A DNA stretch of 64,000 nt. Origin: Echinococcus granulosus (taxonomy: Eukaryota; Platyhelminthes; Cestoda; Cyclophyllidea; Taeniidae). The stretch spans positions 1,361,452 through 1,425,451 of the forward strand of contig NW_020170388.1 of the NCBI RefSeq assembly GCF_000524195.1, given 5' to 3'. This document shows positions 48,901-62,209 of the stretch, one piece after another. A program made the translations under genes and the position numbers. The notes beneath the pieces were generated by a model. The model ran no database searches, was not told the origin of the DNA, and was given only the letters and a program-made list of their open reading frames with translations. Positions within the stretch are counted from its first letter, which is position 1, and each line of letters starts with the position of its first letter.

Positions 48901-51900
48901 AAAAACTGCTGCTTTGAAATGATACAATTTAGTCGCATTACTTTTATGACTGTTCGTAAACACCCACCTAAGTCTCCTATTTGTTGAGAAGAAATTGTCC
49001 TGAGGTATTTTACAATTCAAAAGCAACCTTTTATAGGAACAGGCCATTGGTCTACAAAAATTAGCCCATTGTCCATTTTGCAAGCCTTCTAAATTTAGGA
49101 AAGGGCAGCTTTGTAACCGTGATAACTATGCCTTGGTTTTTTGTTTGCACGGTGGAGCCTGTCGTGAAACATCTTGGCATTCAATCCCCATCATGACCTG
49201 TTTAAAAATGTAGCTAGAAGTCTGCTTTGTTGAAAATTGACGAAATCTCCTAAAAGCAACACGGATATTCCGTTAAACTTATATGTCGCGATGAATTGGG
49301 ATACCTTGAGCAAGGTAAAAATTTCCTGTAGAGGAACAAGTAACATCAGGAAGTGAAGTTGTGACAAAAGTACTCTCATTGGCACCACGAATTGAAGACA
49401 CTTCTGAAAGCTATTTCTAAATCATCCTAACTGAGAACCTTCAAAAGTTGAGAGTAATCACGGTGTGTTGGGATGGATGGGAAACTCGTTTCGTTATGGT
49501 AATGTAGTCACATTTGAGGCATAAATAAGTAGCCAAAAAGTCACTTATTTTGAATTAAAAGTGAAGTGAGAAAAGTGGAAAGATGGCAATTAAGCGGATA
49601 CGCCCTAATCAAATCATTAGAATTTGAGTTGAAATTAACGTAATAAAAAATTACTTATTCATATGAGCAATGTGAAGCGCTCATTTGACTAAAAATTTCA
49701 ACCCCTTGACAAGAACTCACTGAATGGTGGCTAGGAAATTCACTGTTAAAATAAATGTTAAATTTCGTGTTTTATGATAGATCGTTCTATTTTTGGCCAA
49801 ATGACCTTGCATTAAGGTCACATATCTGACCTAGTGATTTGAGTAACAAAAACCAGGTGCACGTTTCCTTTTTCAGCAGGAATTGACATCAGAATGCAGA
49901 GAATTTTTGTATTTTTATTTGTAGAGGGAACCTTTTATGTGAGTAAAGCAGAGCAAATGGAGATCAAAAGCACTTATCATTTAGCTCCCTTGCCAAGAGT
50001 AAATACATTTCACCTATGGGACTCAAGGGAGGCTAGATGGAACATCTCACTTATGCAGGGCAGTCTGCAAACCATAAATTACAAATAATAGAAAATGCTG
50101 TTAAATAACCTCAACGTAATTACCCAAGATGTTGTCATTTATGTTTTCATAAAGGAGCAAGTGTCAACCTTTGAAGAAAGATTTACCAAGTAATCAGTAA
50201 GACCGTCTACAAGAGCACCTTAGAGTAAGTTAAGCATACAAGGCGCTTCTTCGTCCACTACTTTTAAGCCAAATTTTGCAAATCTTTTAACAGAAAACCG
50301 CAAGAAATCTAAAATATTTTAACGAAGGAAGAGCTTTACATAAATCTGAGGGTTGTGCAACCACTGTGGGAAACTTAATTAGGAACTTCCTACATACAGC
50401 GCATTGTAAATGAAGAAAACATAAACATTCCAATTCCCAAAAGCTCATAAACATGCAAAAATACAATTGATTTGGGCATTACATGGACAGCAATTAGAGG
50501 CCTAAGATATCATGACAATTCTTTGGTAAAAAATGCGCAAATGTTGTTAGTTTACAACTTAGTGGTGATTTGGTTATTTTCATCAGACCAAGTGAGCGGG
50601 AAGTTTAAAAATTCCAGGCACTTACTTGGACGAAAAATTGGATGTAACCTTGCAACTTTCCACTCAGACTGTGCCAGAGACATAAAAGGCGGTGCTTTCA
50701 AATGAACAGCATGACCGGAGGCATTTTGATGCCTAAATACCTCCAGCAATATGCATAGTGAGGCAATTTAATAACTAAACCTGGTTGATTATAAGATTTC
50801 TTAAATCGTATGGTCACTTTAAAGAACTGTAAAATAACGTCAGAGGAGAGTTGAAGCCAATGTGGGACAAAATTAGAACATTTCCAATTTCCAAATGCGT
50901 ATCTGAAACTTGATCTAAAACGAGGAAACGCTACTAAGAAGAAGCAGAGGAAAAACCTGGATAGATGGAAGAAAATAGCTTCTTCATAGAATCCCAAACG
51001 TTGCGCCGATGGGTAATTATTCCCTAACAAAGGATTTTAACTCAAAGAACAGTTTTGAATCTGAGAAATTTTAATTGATTTTAATAAAAGTGGCGCCAAC
51101 TATAAAAAAATTAGTTTCTGGCTTCTAATTAGAAAGTCCTAAATTATTCGAAACTGCAATATTTGCTGAAGAATATAAACTTGCCAACATCTTGCCACTA
51201 ACATGCTAAGGCGATTCAAGTCCTAAAATTTATTATGTTTATGTTTTTTTCTTGAAAAAGAAGCAAAAAATAAATCAGAACTTTACGTTACTGGAGGAGA
51301 TTTTTAGCTAGATCTGAGGAACATATTGTTGGATTTGTGATTTACTTCTGATGGACAAGAAGCTGTAAAAGATACACTTCACTTTTCTGGAAATCAAACC
51401 GCCAATTTTGACCATAATCCTTGTGAGGGTCACACAGAAAAAAGCAAAGAGAGCCATGAAATTTAATTGCTTCTTCATTAAACCCGCACGAAGGATAATA
51501 CTTGGAAATGCCCTCTTTGGTCCAAACAAATCTTAAGGTAAACTACTCAAACTCACTTTAAGTAGCGTGTGGTCATTTATAGGGCTTTTTTCTGAAAAAA
51601 ATGAGTTGTCCTTGTTTAAAAAGTCCTAATTTTTGTACTCTCATCACTAAAAGGTAATTACAAGCAGCGGGATCCTGGACAGTTAGAAATATTTAAGATA
51701 CTGTCCCTAGCAGTCTGCTATAAGTAAAGCACAAAAGTGGAAGAATTTTATGCGTGATACTAGATTGGATTGCTAAATGGACGATGCTGTGAGTTTAAGG
51801 GTATAAAATTTTGCAATATGAGGATTTAATATTGCCTTTAACTCTATGTTAAACCACATGGATACTTCAAGTCCCGCAGGTTGTAGTTCCACTCAGCGGT

Positions 51901-54900
51901 AGGACCTTAGGGTCATGTCAAAAGCTTTCCACACTTTCTCTGCTTTCTTGACATTTTTTTCTCCATACCATCCAAATTATTACGATCTGTTGAATGTCTG
52001 TCGCAGTACTTCGGCCACAATAAGCTTAGCCAACAGTAAACATTTTCCTTTATTGAATGCGCCTCCAGCTAGAGTGGTGCCTATCTTAGTCATTTTGAGA
52101 GGCGGGTCGAATTGGTTGCCAAGATTCCTCTTTCTGTAATGATTAACATTTCTGGGAAACTATTAGCATGTATTAGAGGCGAAACATGCCAAGGGATGGA
52201 AGTACAATCTACTGTGACTGAAGTACACAAATGGACAAAATACAAAGTTATTATTAGCCAAACTAATGCACACTTTGTAGCACAATTGGCAACAACCTAT
52301 TTTTGTCACATTAAATGTAGTTATGTGATTCAAGTTAGGATCCAAAATAATGAATTACTGCTAAAAGTGGACACTCTCATCATTCGGATTGTGAAGATGT
52401 TAACACTACACTCGGTAGGTGGAAAGGCCAAGCGGCACCTTATACTACTCATTCCATTATTGACTGAGTTCATTAGGCAGTCCTTCTTTTGATCTTTGAC
52501 CGCAAAGACGATAATTAGCTTTTCTTTGAAGAAAAGATTTCTTGACCACTGACTGAACCTTTGCCCAACGTGTCTGAGTGACTCTGACAACTTTGGTATT
52601 AACTTTCTCCTTACAGACTATTCTAATATTAAATGCTTTTTTTAGTTTAAAAAATCTTACGAAAAAGTCAGCAGAAGATGTGTATATTAGTGTGCGTCAT
52701 CACACTTTGTCTGGGAGGTATTTAGACTTGCCCGTAAAATATGAAGTATTGTCTTATTTTTCAAACCTAAAAAGGCAACTGCAAACAACTTCACAGAAAC
52801 CCAGATATCTGCTGTTCATATCGAAAAATCCTTGTGAAAAACAGCCTAAAGAAAAACCAAGTGGGCACTCTTGGGCTCTTTTATGTGTCAACAAGTGAGA
52901 ATCTTTTCATGATCTAAGAGATACCAGCAGAAACCAAGTCACATAAAACCAATTCCACCACCGATAGGCAAACATACTCTAGGCCCAGTGTTTCATGACA
53001 GCAGCAGTTGCCAAGACGGCAATGAAAAGCTCTGGAAGCCGATCGCAAAAGAGTCAACTGCAAGATTGGACCACGCTTTCGCTCAAACCCAAGTTCCACC
53101 ACTACGAGGCAATAATTTTGAGGCTCAATAAGGTCAAATAATTAGCAACTAAGTAGCTTAAAAAAGCAAATGGAAAGTGACTATACAAAAAGTGAATAAA
53201 TATGATCTGACATTGCACAATTCCTCCCAGCTCGACTGACTATCCAGGAGTTTTGGATGCCGACTCTGTTCTGCAAGTACACTAGCAACATGTTTCAAGA
53301 GGTCTAACAAAAGTACAGCAGCCTACAGTCCACTTCTTTAAAACAATCAAACTTTAAAATTCAACAACCTATTTATCTGTTAACCCATTGGCTATGACGC
53401 GGCCTAGCCACTGAAGCCGTGGGGCTCATGACCCTGTAGTTTGAAGGCATAAAATGTGCACATGGCAGTGGTGGTCTTGCGCCTCGCGCTCAGCTCCAAA
53501 GACGACCTTGAGCACATTAAAGATCTCCCCGGGGATGAGCCCCTAGATGCGTTTCACGCCGCCACGGCGTGCCGGACGTCAGATGGTGGGCTTAATAATG
53601 CCTTAAATGCATTCTGTACTGTGGATTCAACCATCTACCTACTAGACCATAGCCCTGCCGATTAATTTGACTCAGTTAATTGCATTTAAAATGTTAATAT
53701 TTAAACTGACTTCAAATTCCCCTTAATTACATGGAAAATTAAGAACATTTCTTGAGAAAAAGTATTCCGCTGTGCCCTTGAATTAAGCGAGTACTTTACT
53801 CAATACCCCCCCCCCCCTAGAAAGTGATAAAAGGGTTTTGCTTTTGAGCACCTTATCATGTGGATCAATCGCTGGACAACTTTCTCATGTAGACTAATAA
53901 CTTATTTATGCTATGCACTGAGTCGGAATGGAGTCCGCTCAAAGAACTACTAAGTAAATTCATTCATTTTGGCTCTTTCGTACAAAATTCAACCAAAAGG
54001 AAACTATTAACATCAAATCTTCTTGAGGTAACACTTCAAACTGCTTGCAGGAGACAAAAAGTGTGATTTTTAACCGGAATGAACCTTTTGGTAACCGCAC
54101 AGGATAAAAATACAGGGTGTTTTAGTTTTGTCACACTAACTTTGAGAGTGTGAGTTTACTAGGGACTCAAATGAACACATTTTCAGGATCTTGATAAAAT
54201 TTTAAGAAAGTACAAAATTTCAGAGAAAATAAATTTCTACTTAAAGTACGCTGACTGATAATTGCATCGCATAAGTAACACAATTTTCATGGAGAGGAAA
54301 CACTCCACACCTCCTGCAGGATAGTTCTAGCTGCCTCATTTCCTAGGTAGCACAGTGTTTGAGCAGTGATTCCTCAATAAACAGCTAAATGTAAACTTAT
54401 ACAGCAATACCAGCTCTTTGATAAATATTTGTTTGAAAAGACTGGTAAACATTATAAAATTATCAGATTTTGCAATAGTCTGGCAAGTTCAAAGGTTAAT
54501 TGCGCCCCCTTTTAGAACTATTAAGTATACTATTTACAATAAACCTCCACTAACTTCAAAAGTTAGGCACAATTGATGGGTGCTCTCTCCTTGGATTAAA
54601 TTCAAGCCTTTTGTACAAGATTCGTCAATGCAAGGGCTACTGTAATGGAACCAGGTCACCAACGGCTTACGGAACAATAAGGAAGGTAAAACTTTCATCC
54701 AATAATGAACATCTGATGATAACAACAAAACATAAAAATGACGCAAAATTTAGACTTTTAGTTATATTATCTCTGAAATTTCCTGCATGAATAGAGTTTT
54801 ACATTGCCACGTTTTTGGGGTCTTAATATTTCATCCTTAAATTTCTTAAAGAAAGTATAATTCTTACAGAAAATAAATTTTGAATGAAGTTCCAAGGGTT

Positions 54901-57900
54901 GGCAATCCTAATGCATGGAAAACACATTTCCTCATGGATTGAAAATACCCCACATATAATACTTCATTTCCTGAGTAGCAGAGTGATTCAATTCATCACT
55001 CACCTCGTATTTTACAATGAACCACAGAAGTAAAATAAGCCCTGTTTGTGGAGATTTGCTTGAAAGGACCAGTACAAAGTTAAAAATGATCTGCTTATAC
55101 CAATCCATAGTTCACCTTTGCACCTTTTTGGTGCTATTACGTATAGGGGCATTGGAAATATACCTGATGCAATACTTGGGAAGAAATAAGTATCACTCAG
55201 TGAAGTTGAAATGTGGCTTTCAAATGCAATAACCTCCAAGAAATATGGTAATGCTTGGTGGATTTATCCATCTCGTATACACAACTTCCTGAATTCTATA
55301 ATTAGCAGTCAACTTTGTCGACAGCTACATAAAAACCCAGGCTAATTTTGACTGTGTACTCCGCTTTAAGTCTGTTTTTACTCAATTTACCAAATGTAAG
55401 GGAAGCAAGAGGTCGCGCTTTTGCGGCAATTACTAGAGTAAGTGAATACCTACGCAGTCTTTTCAAGCTGGATATCAGCTTGGGTCATTCCATTTCTACT
55501 GCACAGCGCTTCAAGCAAACTTTGCCTGCTTAAGAAGCGTGACCGAATAGAGCTTTTACTTATGTCTGACTACCCTTTCTTCTCAAAGTTTTCGGCTATA
55601 TAACCTACTGTGCAAGCAGTGACGTTTGGACATTGAGGGTGGGTGGCCAGCTTTAGCCGAACGTAGCCGGTTGCTTTGCCCAATCGATTCTCCGCTGTGC
55701 ACGAGTAGCTTCCGAAGATGCCAAAGCTCCAGTAAGCCGCTGGTAGGATCAACTCACTCACCGATTCTTCACCTTCCTGGTAGGCACGAACTGTGTACCT
55801 TCAAGGAAGCGGAATGCATAGAATCATTGCGGCTCCTTTAACTAGGTGGATAGGGGATGTCAAGAGTAGTCAAGTATCAAGAAGTACTTGCATGGCGAAC
55901 GACCTAAGTGATAATTATTCGGAGAATGATCATCAGCTAGGACATGAATTTTGCTGGTGTAGAGGTTGCCAATGGTTAAAATGCAAGAGATTTCATTATA
56001 ACTATGTATGATGGATAAAACATGGAAAATCTCAATACTATCGTACCTTTTTTGGCTAAAAGGACCAATTATCCAAAGACCCCAAAAGCCACATGCTCTT
56101 GTAAACACTTATGTAATTAGGAACTATAGATTTTCCTTCATTTTCATTGTCATAATTTTGCCAGTTTTATTAAAATTGCCTAAAATAATCTTAAAAGGTT
56201 TTAAGGAAACATTGGATTTGATTATAATTTTTAAATTTATCAGGTTAAATGTTTCATTTGATAAATTTGTTTGAACCTGGCATTCCATGGATCTAAGGAA
56301 CTAAAGGAAATAAAAGATCCACAAATTTGGCTGAAACAGGTTTTTGGTACACAGTGACAAATTTTGGCAACTTTTCAATTTATGTTCTGTTCTAAAATGT
56401 TTAGGAATTATTTGATAAAATTATAAGTACCGTTATATCAAAACCCTATGCATCGGTAAAGGAATCATACTGACTTTTATGATTTAGCTAATTAAAATGA
56501 TTAACCAATTTGACATAAACGAGAGCTTGTATTTTTAAACATCAGCTTCTGGTAACTTCATTTACAGCATGTGTTTAGAATTCCCATTTAATGGGCTATT
56601 CATTTATACCAAGTTCACAGTTTCCTGTTCTATACTACTTGCCAGTTAGGAGAGCATTTCTTCTTAGAAAAAAGGTGACCCAAATCCTTTGCAAGCGAGT
56701 AGTTGATGACGAGAGGGGGGTTTATGGAGTGAATTTATCTATTCAAAGGCTGTGAGTGAGCATGTAGCATATAACGAGTCTAGCACGCTGTTAAGATTTT
56801 AGGCCAAGATAACGGCTGACTGCAAACAAAAGCTCAGTTGGTGAATGAGAAATACGCGCACGGGTAAGGTTTATAACTAAACATCAAAGGAGATAAAAAT
56901 GCCAAATGTAAATTGATTTTGGCTAGGGGATTGTAAAGCTTACAAAAGCCCATTTGACACAAGCCACACTTCGATTGGCTTCACGATCTTAGATCACCCA
57001 GTCATAGTCTCAGTCTTTTCAAAAATTTAATTACTCAAAAGCTACTTTAAAAGGTAGTGTTTCTCAGGCAGAGTATGGCCAAATGCTGCTGTTAAGCTAC
57101 TAATTAAATCGTTGTTATCAAGAAAGGAAGTAATTTATGAGAGAAGAATGACCCAGGATGGCAAGTGAGATTTACTGGAGCATAAAAACGGTGTGTTCGG
57201 CATTATGCTCAAGTGGACAGCAGGCAAGTGTATGTAATGTATAGCATGTACAAGAAACAGCATCTGATTGTCGCTTGCACATTAAAAATGCCCTTGTCAA
57301 AGCCTTTGAATGCAATATAATCACATACCAAAAGTAATTTATTAGAGCTAGATAGCTGCCTATAACTTAAAAGTTCCCTTCATCAGTCCAGGACACCCGA
57401 CAAGGCACTTACCCCTATTTTGTTGAGCAATATCTGAAACAGCCAAAAAGTGTCCAGTCCTGGTTTTAGTGCAGCCCGGTAAATTAGCTTGCTTTCTTTG
57501 AAAAAAGGTGACAACAAGTTATCATGTTCGTTACCCAACTTGTTACACAAATTACAGACAAATTGATTACCTTAACCGCCTGTGTTGTCATGACTACAAT
57601 CAGACCAACGGGACTGCTGTTTTATGAGATGATAGAAGTTTAGCTGACTAAAAATCACTTTTACACACTCCAGGGCAGGGAGTGATAATAAAAATGAAGT
57701 AACTGCAGGAAATGATGATTAACTTTGCTAAACCCTGGCTTTATTTAGGCTTTCAGTTGGTGAAATACCCAATCAGATAGTGTTAATATAGTACGGAAAC
57801 TGCTCTAATTTATCATCAACAGGCTTAAAATAATAAACTTGAAATGGAGGAAAAAATCGTAAATTTTATTCTTAAAATGACTACATGCGCAGAAAAGGTA

Positions 57901-60900
57901 ATTCTAGAGATGTTTAAGGGTCTTTGAGAGAACCGAGTCAACAGTCGGTAAGCTAAACAGGAAAGCAGGTTAGGTAGGTAGGCATGAAAGTGCGAAGTCA
58001 AGCAAGGTGCTGTCAGATGACCAAAGAGTTCATTCAGTCTTTGGTATAGATTGCTTCAATATCCACTTTTGGCTCGTATGTAATTGTTTACATCCATCCA
58101 TGCAGTAAAGCAGAAATGATTTTATTTAAGATGTGACTTACTCCAAGATCGCACTTAAGAAGCTGCTTTAATCTTGACTTTAAGGAATTTTGTGTCACTC
58201 TCAAGTGAATTAACTTGCTCAGAAAAAGATTGTGCGATGACATGCACCTCGGTCAGCTGGAGGGTGTCAAGGGGATGGATGGTAAGACCCTTAAAAAATT
58301 GTTAGTCTTTTTTCCATCTTTCATATCATTTTTAAAAAAAAATTTGAGACTGCATGCTGACCAAATGACTGGTTTGTAATGAGAAACGGATTTCGCATTC
58401 CAAATTTAAGCATGTAGGAGATCAAGTTATTCCCTATTCAATCGACTAACTATGTAGAAGTTAGATTTATAGCCAGCTTTAGATAATGTAGACCTTCCCC
58501 AATGATGGCAAATTGGCCACATTGAAATGAGGTGTATGGGGTAAGGCCTGAAGTCCATTTTGTAAAGCAGAAAACCATGACTAGGCACTGGAAGGAAAAT
58601 GTAGTCCATGGCTACGAAAGGATAGCAATACCTCAATTAATGAGAAGTACGCAGTACGTGAGATTTTCTTTGGCTGTTCACTGTGTTCTGATTTTGTGTG
58701 GTCATTCGTAGAAAATCAAAAGACCGACAGACATTTAAATTCATTTTAGCGCTATTTTACATTACCCAGGCCGCACTTCTCACCCTTAACCCAGATTCAG
58801 GTAACTGCATTAAGTGAGCAGCCATTTTGCTTAAAAATAAGCCACCAATACTTGGATTTTAAAAGGCCATTTTACTAACATGAAAGGCTGAAAAATCCTA
58901 ATAAATCAGCCTTGGCTGACTTGTGAACACACGATTTATGAATGAAGCAAAACAACCAAGACACAAAAACGCCAGAATTATTGGCACAGTTATAATTCTA
59001 CCAGTATTTTCTTCGCCCATTTAAACAACTACCGGAAAATAAAATAAAAAAAGCTGCCGAGAAATTACTAATCAATGCCTTAACAATGAAATGTTGACCT
59101 AAATGAACGCTAATTGAAAAAGTGAGACAGCAGTCGTGGTATTTTTTGCTCTGTTAATATCCTCTCTTTTATGTACCTNNNNNNNNNNNNNNNNNNNNNN
59201 NNNNNNNNNNNNNNNNNNNNNNNNNNNNNNNNNNNNNNNNNNNNNNNNNNNNNNNNNNNNNNNNNNNNNNNNNNNNNNGATGTTAAGGAGGGCAGGTTCA
59301 CAACAATTTGCACGTACACTAATGCACTCGAGACTCTTAAGTCATTCAACCGTCATTCAGTCATGAGAAATGTGTACCTCATCTTGTGATCATAATCCCC
59401 TAAGGTATTCCTGTTCATTCATTCAGCCATGCTTGGTAGCTCAAGTCTTGGTAAACCTTTGTCCACTAAATTGTGTGCGAGGCGAAGTGCTAACTAGTTT
59501 ATGAAAAAAAATACTCCTACGGCCATTAATGAGTTTTTTCTCTTCAAGTAAATTAAATATGACACACTATGCTGGTTAGGTGTTTCGCTTAATTATAACA
59601 GTCGTATCTGTTTGTGTTGGTCCCCGGACGAAAGGGTGCAAAAAGATGCACACAAAAATTAAAATGAGGCGGTGTTTTGAAGAAGGAAACACAAAATACA
59701 GAAGAAAAAACAAATTAGTTCGTTACTTTTTAGACAAATATTATATTACCTCAAAATTTGCTTCGAAAATATCTTTGAAATTGTGTAAGGAGACATCCAC
59801 AGCACGGGGCTATTGGGTTGAAGACCAAACATCGTGAGTGGTGCCTGTATTTTTTTAAAAGAAGCAGTAAAATACTTCAATTGCTTATTTAACTTTCTAG
59901 TTTGAGTGCGCGGAATTTTAAGGCTCGGTTAATGCTGTTTTCCACCGAGCGGCATTGCCCTCGGGCTGTCAGCAATAGTACATTTTCTGTCCTAGTGCTG
60001 ACTTCTTTTTGCTCTAGGAAAGACTAGGGGCACTATAGGCAGAATAATGAAGTGTTGCCTGGAATTCGGACTCAATATCACTAAATATCAGCGATTTTCT
60101 GCCATATCGAAGTCAAATTTTTTGGACTGGTCATTGGTTAAGTAATGATGATGCATTGTCCACACACCATAGGATGCATTTTACCAACTCAGGATTGTGC
60201 AATTAAAATATATTATTAAGTTTTTTAGAAACGTTTGACAAAATGCACTTTTGCTCAAAAGTTTTTTATTAAAAGTTTACCCCCTCTAAGCCTTTAGTTA
60301 ATATTTTTTAGGTCTTCTAGCTAATGCAGCCCTCATTTCCACCTCTTGGAGCCTTTGCTTTCAAGACATATCAAAATGCAAAACAAATACATGGAATTTG
60401 CCCTCAAAGCATTAATTATCAAATTAAAGCAAGTTTAAAACAGGCTGGACAGTAATTAAAACAAACCAAGGCCAAAAGGCAATGAATGTACACACATATG
60501 CATGTTTTCCAGACGCGGTAACGACGCAGTTGCAGTTTGTCATTTTATAACTGCTGCCGTAAAGAGGACCTACACTTAACCCTTTGATAAGTGCTTTAGC
60601 AAACAATCTGAAATGTTTTTTTCTGAGTTATTGAGTTGAAGTTTATATGTTTGCTGTGGCGGTTGGGTTTATATCATAAAAAGAACTCAGATACCAGACT
60701 TTCATAATTAAGAAATAGTATTTAGGAGGGAAAACAGCTGTCTCTGGTGTACATCTAACCGTAAGGCCGTTTTAATTTCCCCACGCTTGGCTGCCCTAAT
60801 GACTTTTTGGATCTTTCTTTCTGCCACCTGCACTTCTAGCCTTAACCAAAGGGAGTACGAAAATAGGAATTACTAAGTAGAACATATCTGCTCTCCAGAT

Positions 60901-62209
60901 AAATTCCTATCCAAATGGATTTGCCTGATAAGAGACTTAATGTGCATGGAGATTCTACTCCATTTTATAATATGCGTTGTCACGACTGAAATATGGATGC
61001 CTTCCGCAGACCATACAAATGCACAACATCATAGCTCGCCTCGTCGTGCAATAGTATACAAGTAACTAGAAGACTTTTGATGATATGGCGGAAGTGGCGT
61101 AGCGAGAAGCATAAAAGACGACAACAAGACGAATCAGGTGCCTGTAAAGTCGCATATTCGACTGCGAAAAGTCTTTCCAGTATATTACGTTTCAACTGCA
61201 TTTTGAGATTATCCATTGCTATAAAAAGGAGTACAAAACCCTTCAAAGCTGGTAAAAAAACTGAATTTTTAGATAAAGTGAGTAAAAGGTTTTTTAACAA
61301 CATGAAACTCTTTAAAAAAGGGTTTGTTTTACTTTGCAGATACTCAGATGTGCTGTATTTTCTTCAAACCAAAAGTACAATTATGGAATCAGAATGTAAC
61401 ACAATACATTACATTTTTAGGCTTCAGAGGAACTTTAAAAAAAATAGTTAATTAAGCTGCACTTGTCTTTCATGAAATTTATAAGTAAAATCAATGAAGC
61501 AAATGAGGCAAAGTATAACCACCTTTAAATCCAGGATTGTGCAGGAGTGTCAAACTAATTCTTAAGTGAAAAAATGATTCTCGTTAAAGCAAATTTTACC
61601 CTACTTTTCAGTACTACCATCTGCTTTCATCATTTCACCTAATAGTTCTCTTTTGTCCTCTTTGACTGAAACAGAGTAGAATCCCCGATTCTTTTCAACA
61701 TCACAAGAGAAAAGTTAATGATTCAAACAACAGCAGAATTGTTAGCAAAAACATTTTAGCTGTAACATTGAGTACTTCCAATCACCTGAATGCCAACTTT
61801 GCATTAAACCAGAAATATTTCAGAAAACCAAAGGCCTTTTCTCCATCTTCTACACAAATGTCGGTCACTTACCCATCAGCTTCAATAACCTCCCCTGCCG
61901 ACACGGGATCAATGACTTTGCGAATAGCAGGACCAGTCCATGTCCACTGTGGAGGTGGTTGACCCAACGATCGACATTCTAGCCTTGATGGTTTGTGAGC
62001 CAGTCCATACATCACCTCCCATCCACCTTCGCTATCTCCTGGTGCCATCGTTGTAGTCACGCCCTCCCTCGGAGGCGGTCCCGCCTTGGGGGGTGCAAAC
62101 CACACCGAGAGACGTCCTAGAGCGTTTTCAGGTGAAGGAGCATAGGCAATCCAATTGTCTCCACTTTGAGCCTTGCAGACGTAGTAGTTGTTGTCCTCTG
62201 GCCGAAGAT
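39910..62209 (-). CDS. Ig / fibronectin-III cell-adhesion protein, probably GPI-anchored (3' part, 5 exons; 5' end not in view)
   Basis: Exons (minus): 62209-61873, 55798-55609, 48140-47904, 46912-46747, 40247-39910; phases fit at every join and give about 421 aa. Domain order: end of one Ig domain (LRPEDNNYYVCKAQ, ALGRLSVWFAPP); a full Ig domain (RLECRSLG, WTW, then SYSCTAENRLG, with both Cys present); FN3-1 (VIPPKETGGLPLTHYEL, LPDLTPNHFYKFALSAV); FN3-2 (RWILESDGGSPVIMYKIKI, IKSLQPGTSYEVNLVGQN); a short linker; then a terminal hydrophobic run AYNLVLLAALLIGQHHLLL and stop. No cytoplasmic domain follows, which fits a GPI-attachment signal more than a transmembrane anchor. Ig domains followed by two FN3 domains recall Fasciclin II/NCAM or Echinoid, but the class cannot be decided from this part. 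The acceptor before 55798 (CTTGAAG|G) is the least certain join. The likely role is surface adhesion or neural wiring, by inference. Confidence 0.78.
40248..46746 (-). other. 6.5-kb last intron of the IgSF gene
   Basis: Lies between the two halves of FN3-2, with donor G|GTTAGT at 46747/46746 and acceptor TTCACCACAG before 40247. It is AT-rich, and I saw no nested gene and no repeat with clear ends. Confidence 0.6.
53390..53670. other. GC-rich, CpG-rich island inside an intron
   Basis: Much richer in GC and CpG than the rest of the intron, with open frames on both strands (the plus one from about 53456 to 53665). I recognise no protein. It may be the tail of a retrotransposon, an exon on either strand or a regulatory element; the sequence alone does not decide. 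Confidence 0.35.
53806..53817 (+). repeat. Homopolymer run of 12 C
   Basis: A second uninterrupted poly-C run, in the large IgSF intron just right of the GC-rich island. Length may be unreliable in the assembly. Confidence 0.9.
54110..54480 (+). repeat. Diverged direct repeat, copy A
   Basis: Matches copy B about 630-640 bases downstream at several points in the same order: AGAAAATAAATTT, CATTTCCT followed by GTAGCA and an AGTG, and TTGAAAAGACTGGTA against TTGAAAGGACCAGTA. It starts near CAGGGTGTTTTAGTTTTGTC. The matches are interrupted, so the copies are old. Confidence 0.6.
54750..55100 (+). repeat. Diverged direct repeat, copy B
   Basis: Second copy of the element at 54110-54480 in the same orientation, with the shared blocks in the same order and near-constant spacing. 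Either a local tandem duplication or two insertions of one dispersed family. Confidence 0.6.
55799..61872 (-). other. 6.1-kb intron of the IgSF gene, with assembly gap
   Basis: Interrupts the complete Ig domain (donor GATGG|GTAAGTG). AT-rich, with no nested gene recognised. Because it contains a gap, its true length is unknown and an exon could be missing. Confidence 0.55.
59179..59278. other. Assembly gap (100 N)
   Basis: Exactly 100 N of unknown real size. Unlike the gap at 28771, its flanks are not duplicates of each other. Confidence 0.99.

Larger units (their letters stand above)
48141..55608 (-). other. 7.5-kb intron of the IgSF gene, with repeats
   Basis: Separates the last Ig domain from FN3-1, with donor ACA|GTAGGT and acceptor ATATCCAG|GTGG, both phase 0. 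It contains the 54.1/54.8 kb tandem repeat, a poly-C run and a GC-rich island near 53.4-53.7 kb. Several open frames of 60-130 codons show no family motif. Confidence 0.6.

Noticed and set aside
52112..52492. 126-codon plus-strand open frame in the IgSF intron
   Set aside because: AT-rich, no recognisable motif, overlapped by open frames on the other strand; consistent with chance.
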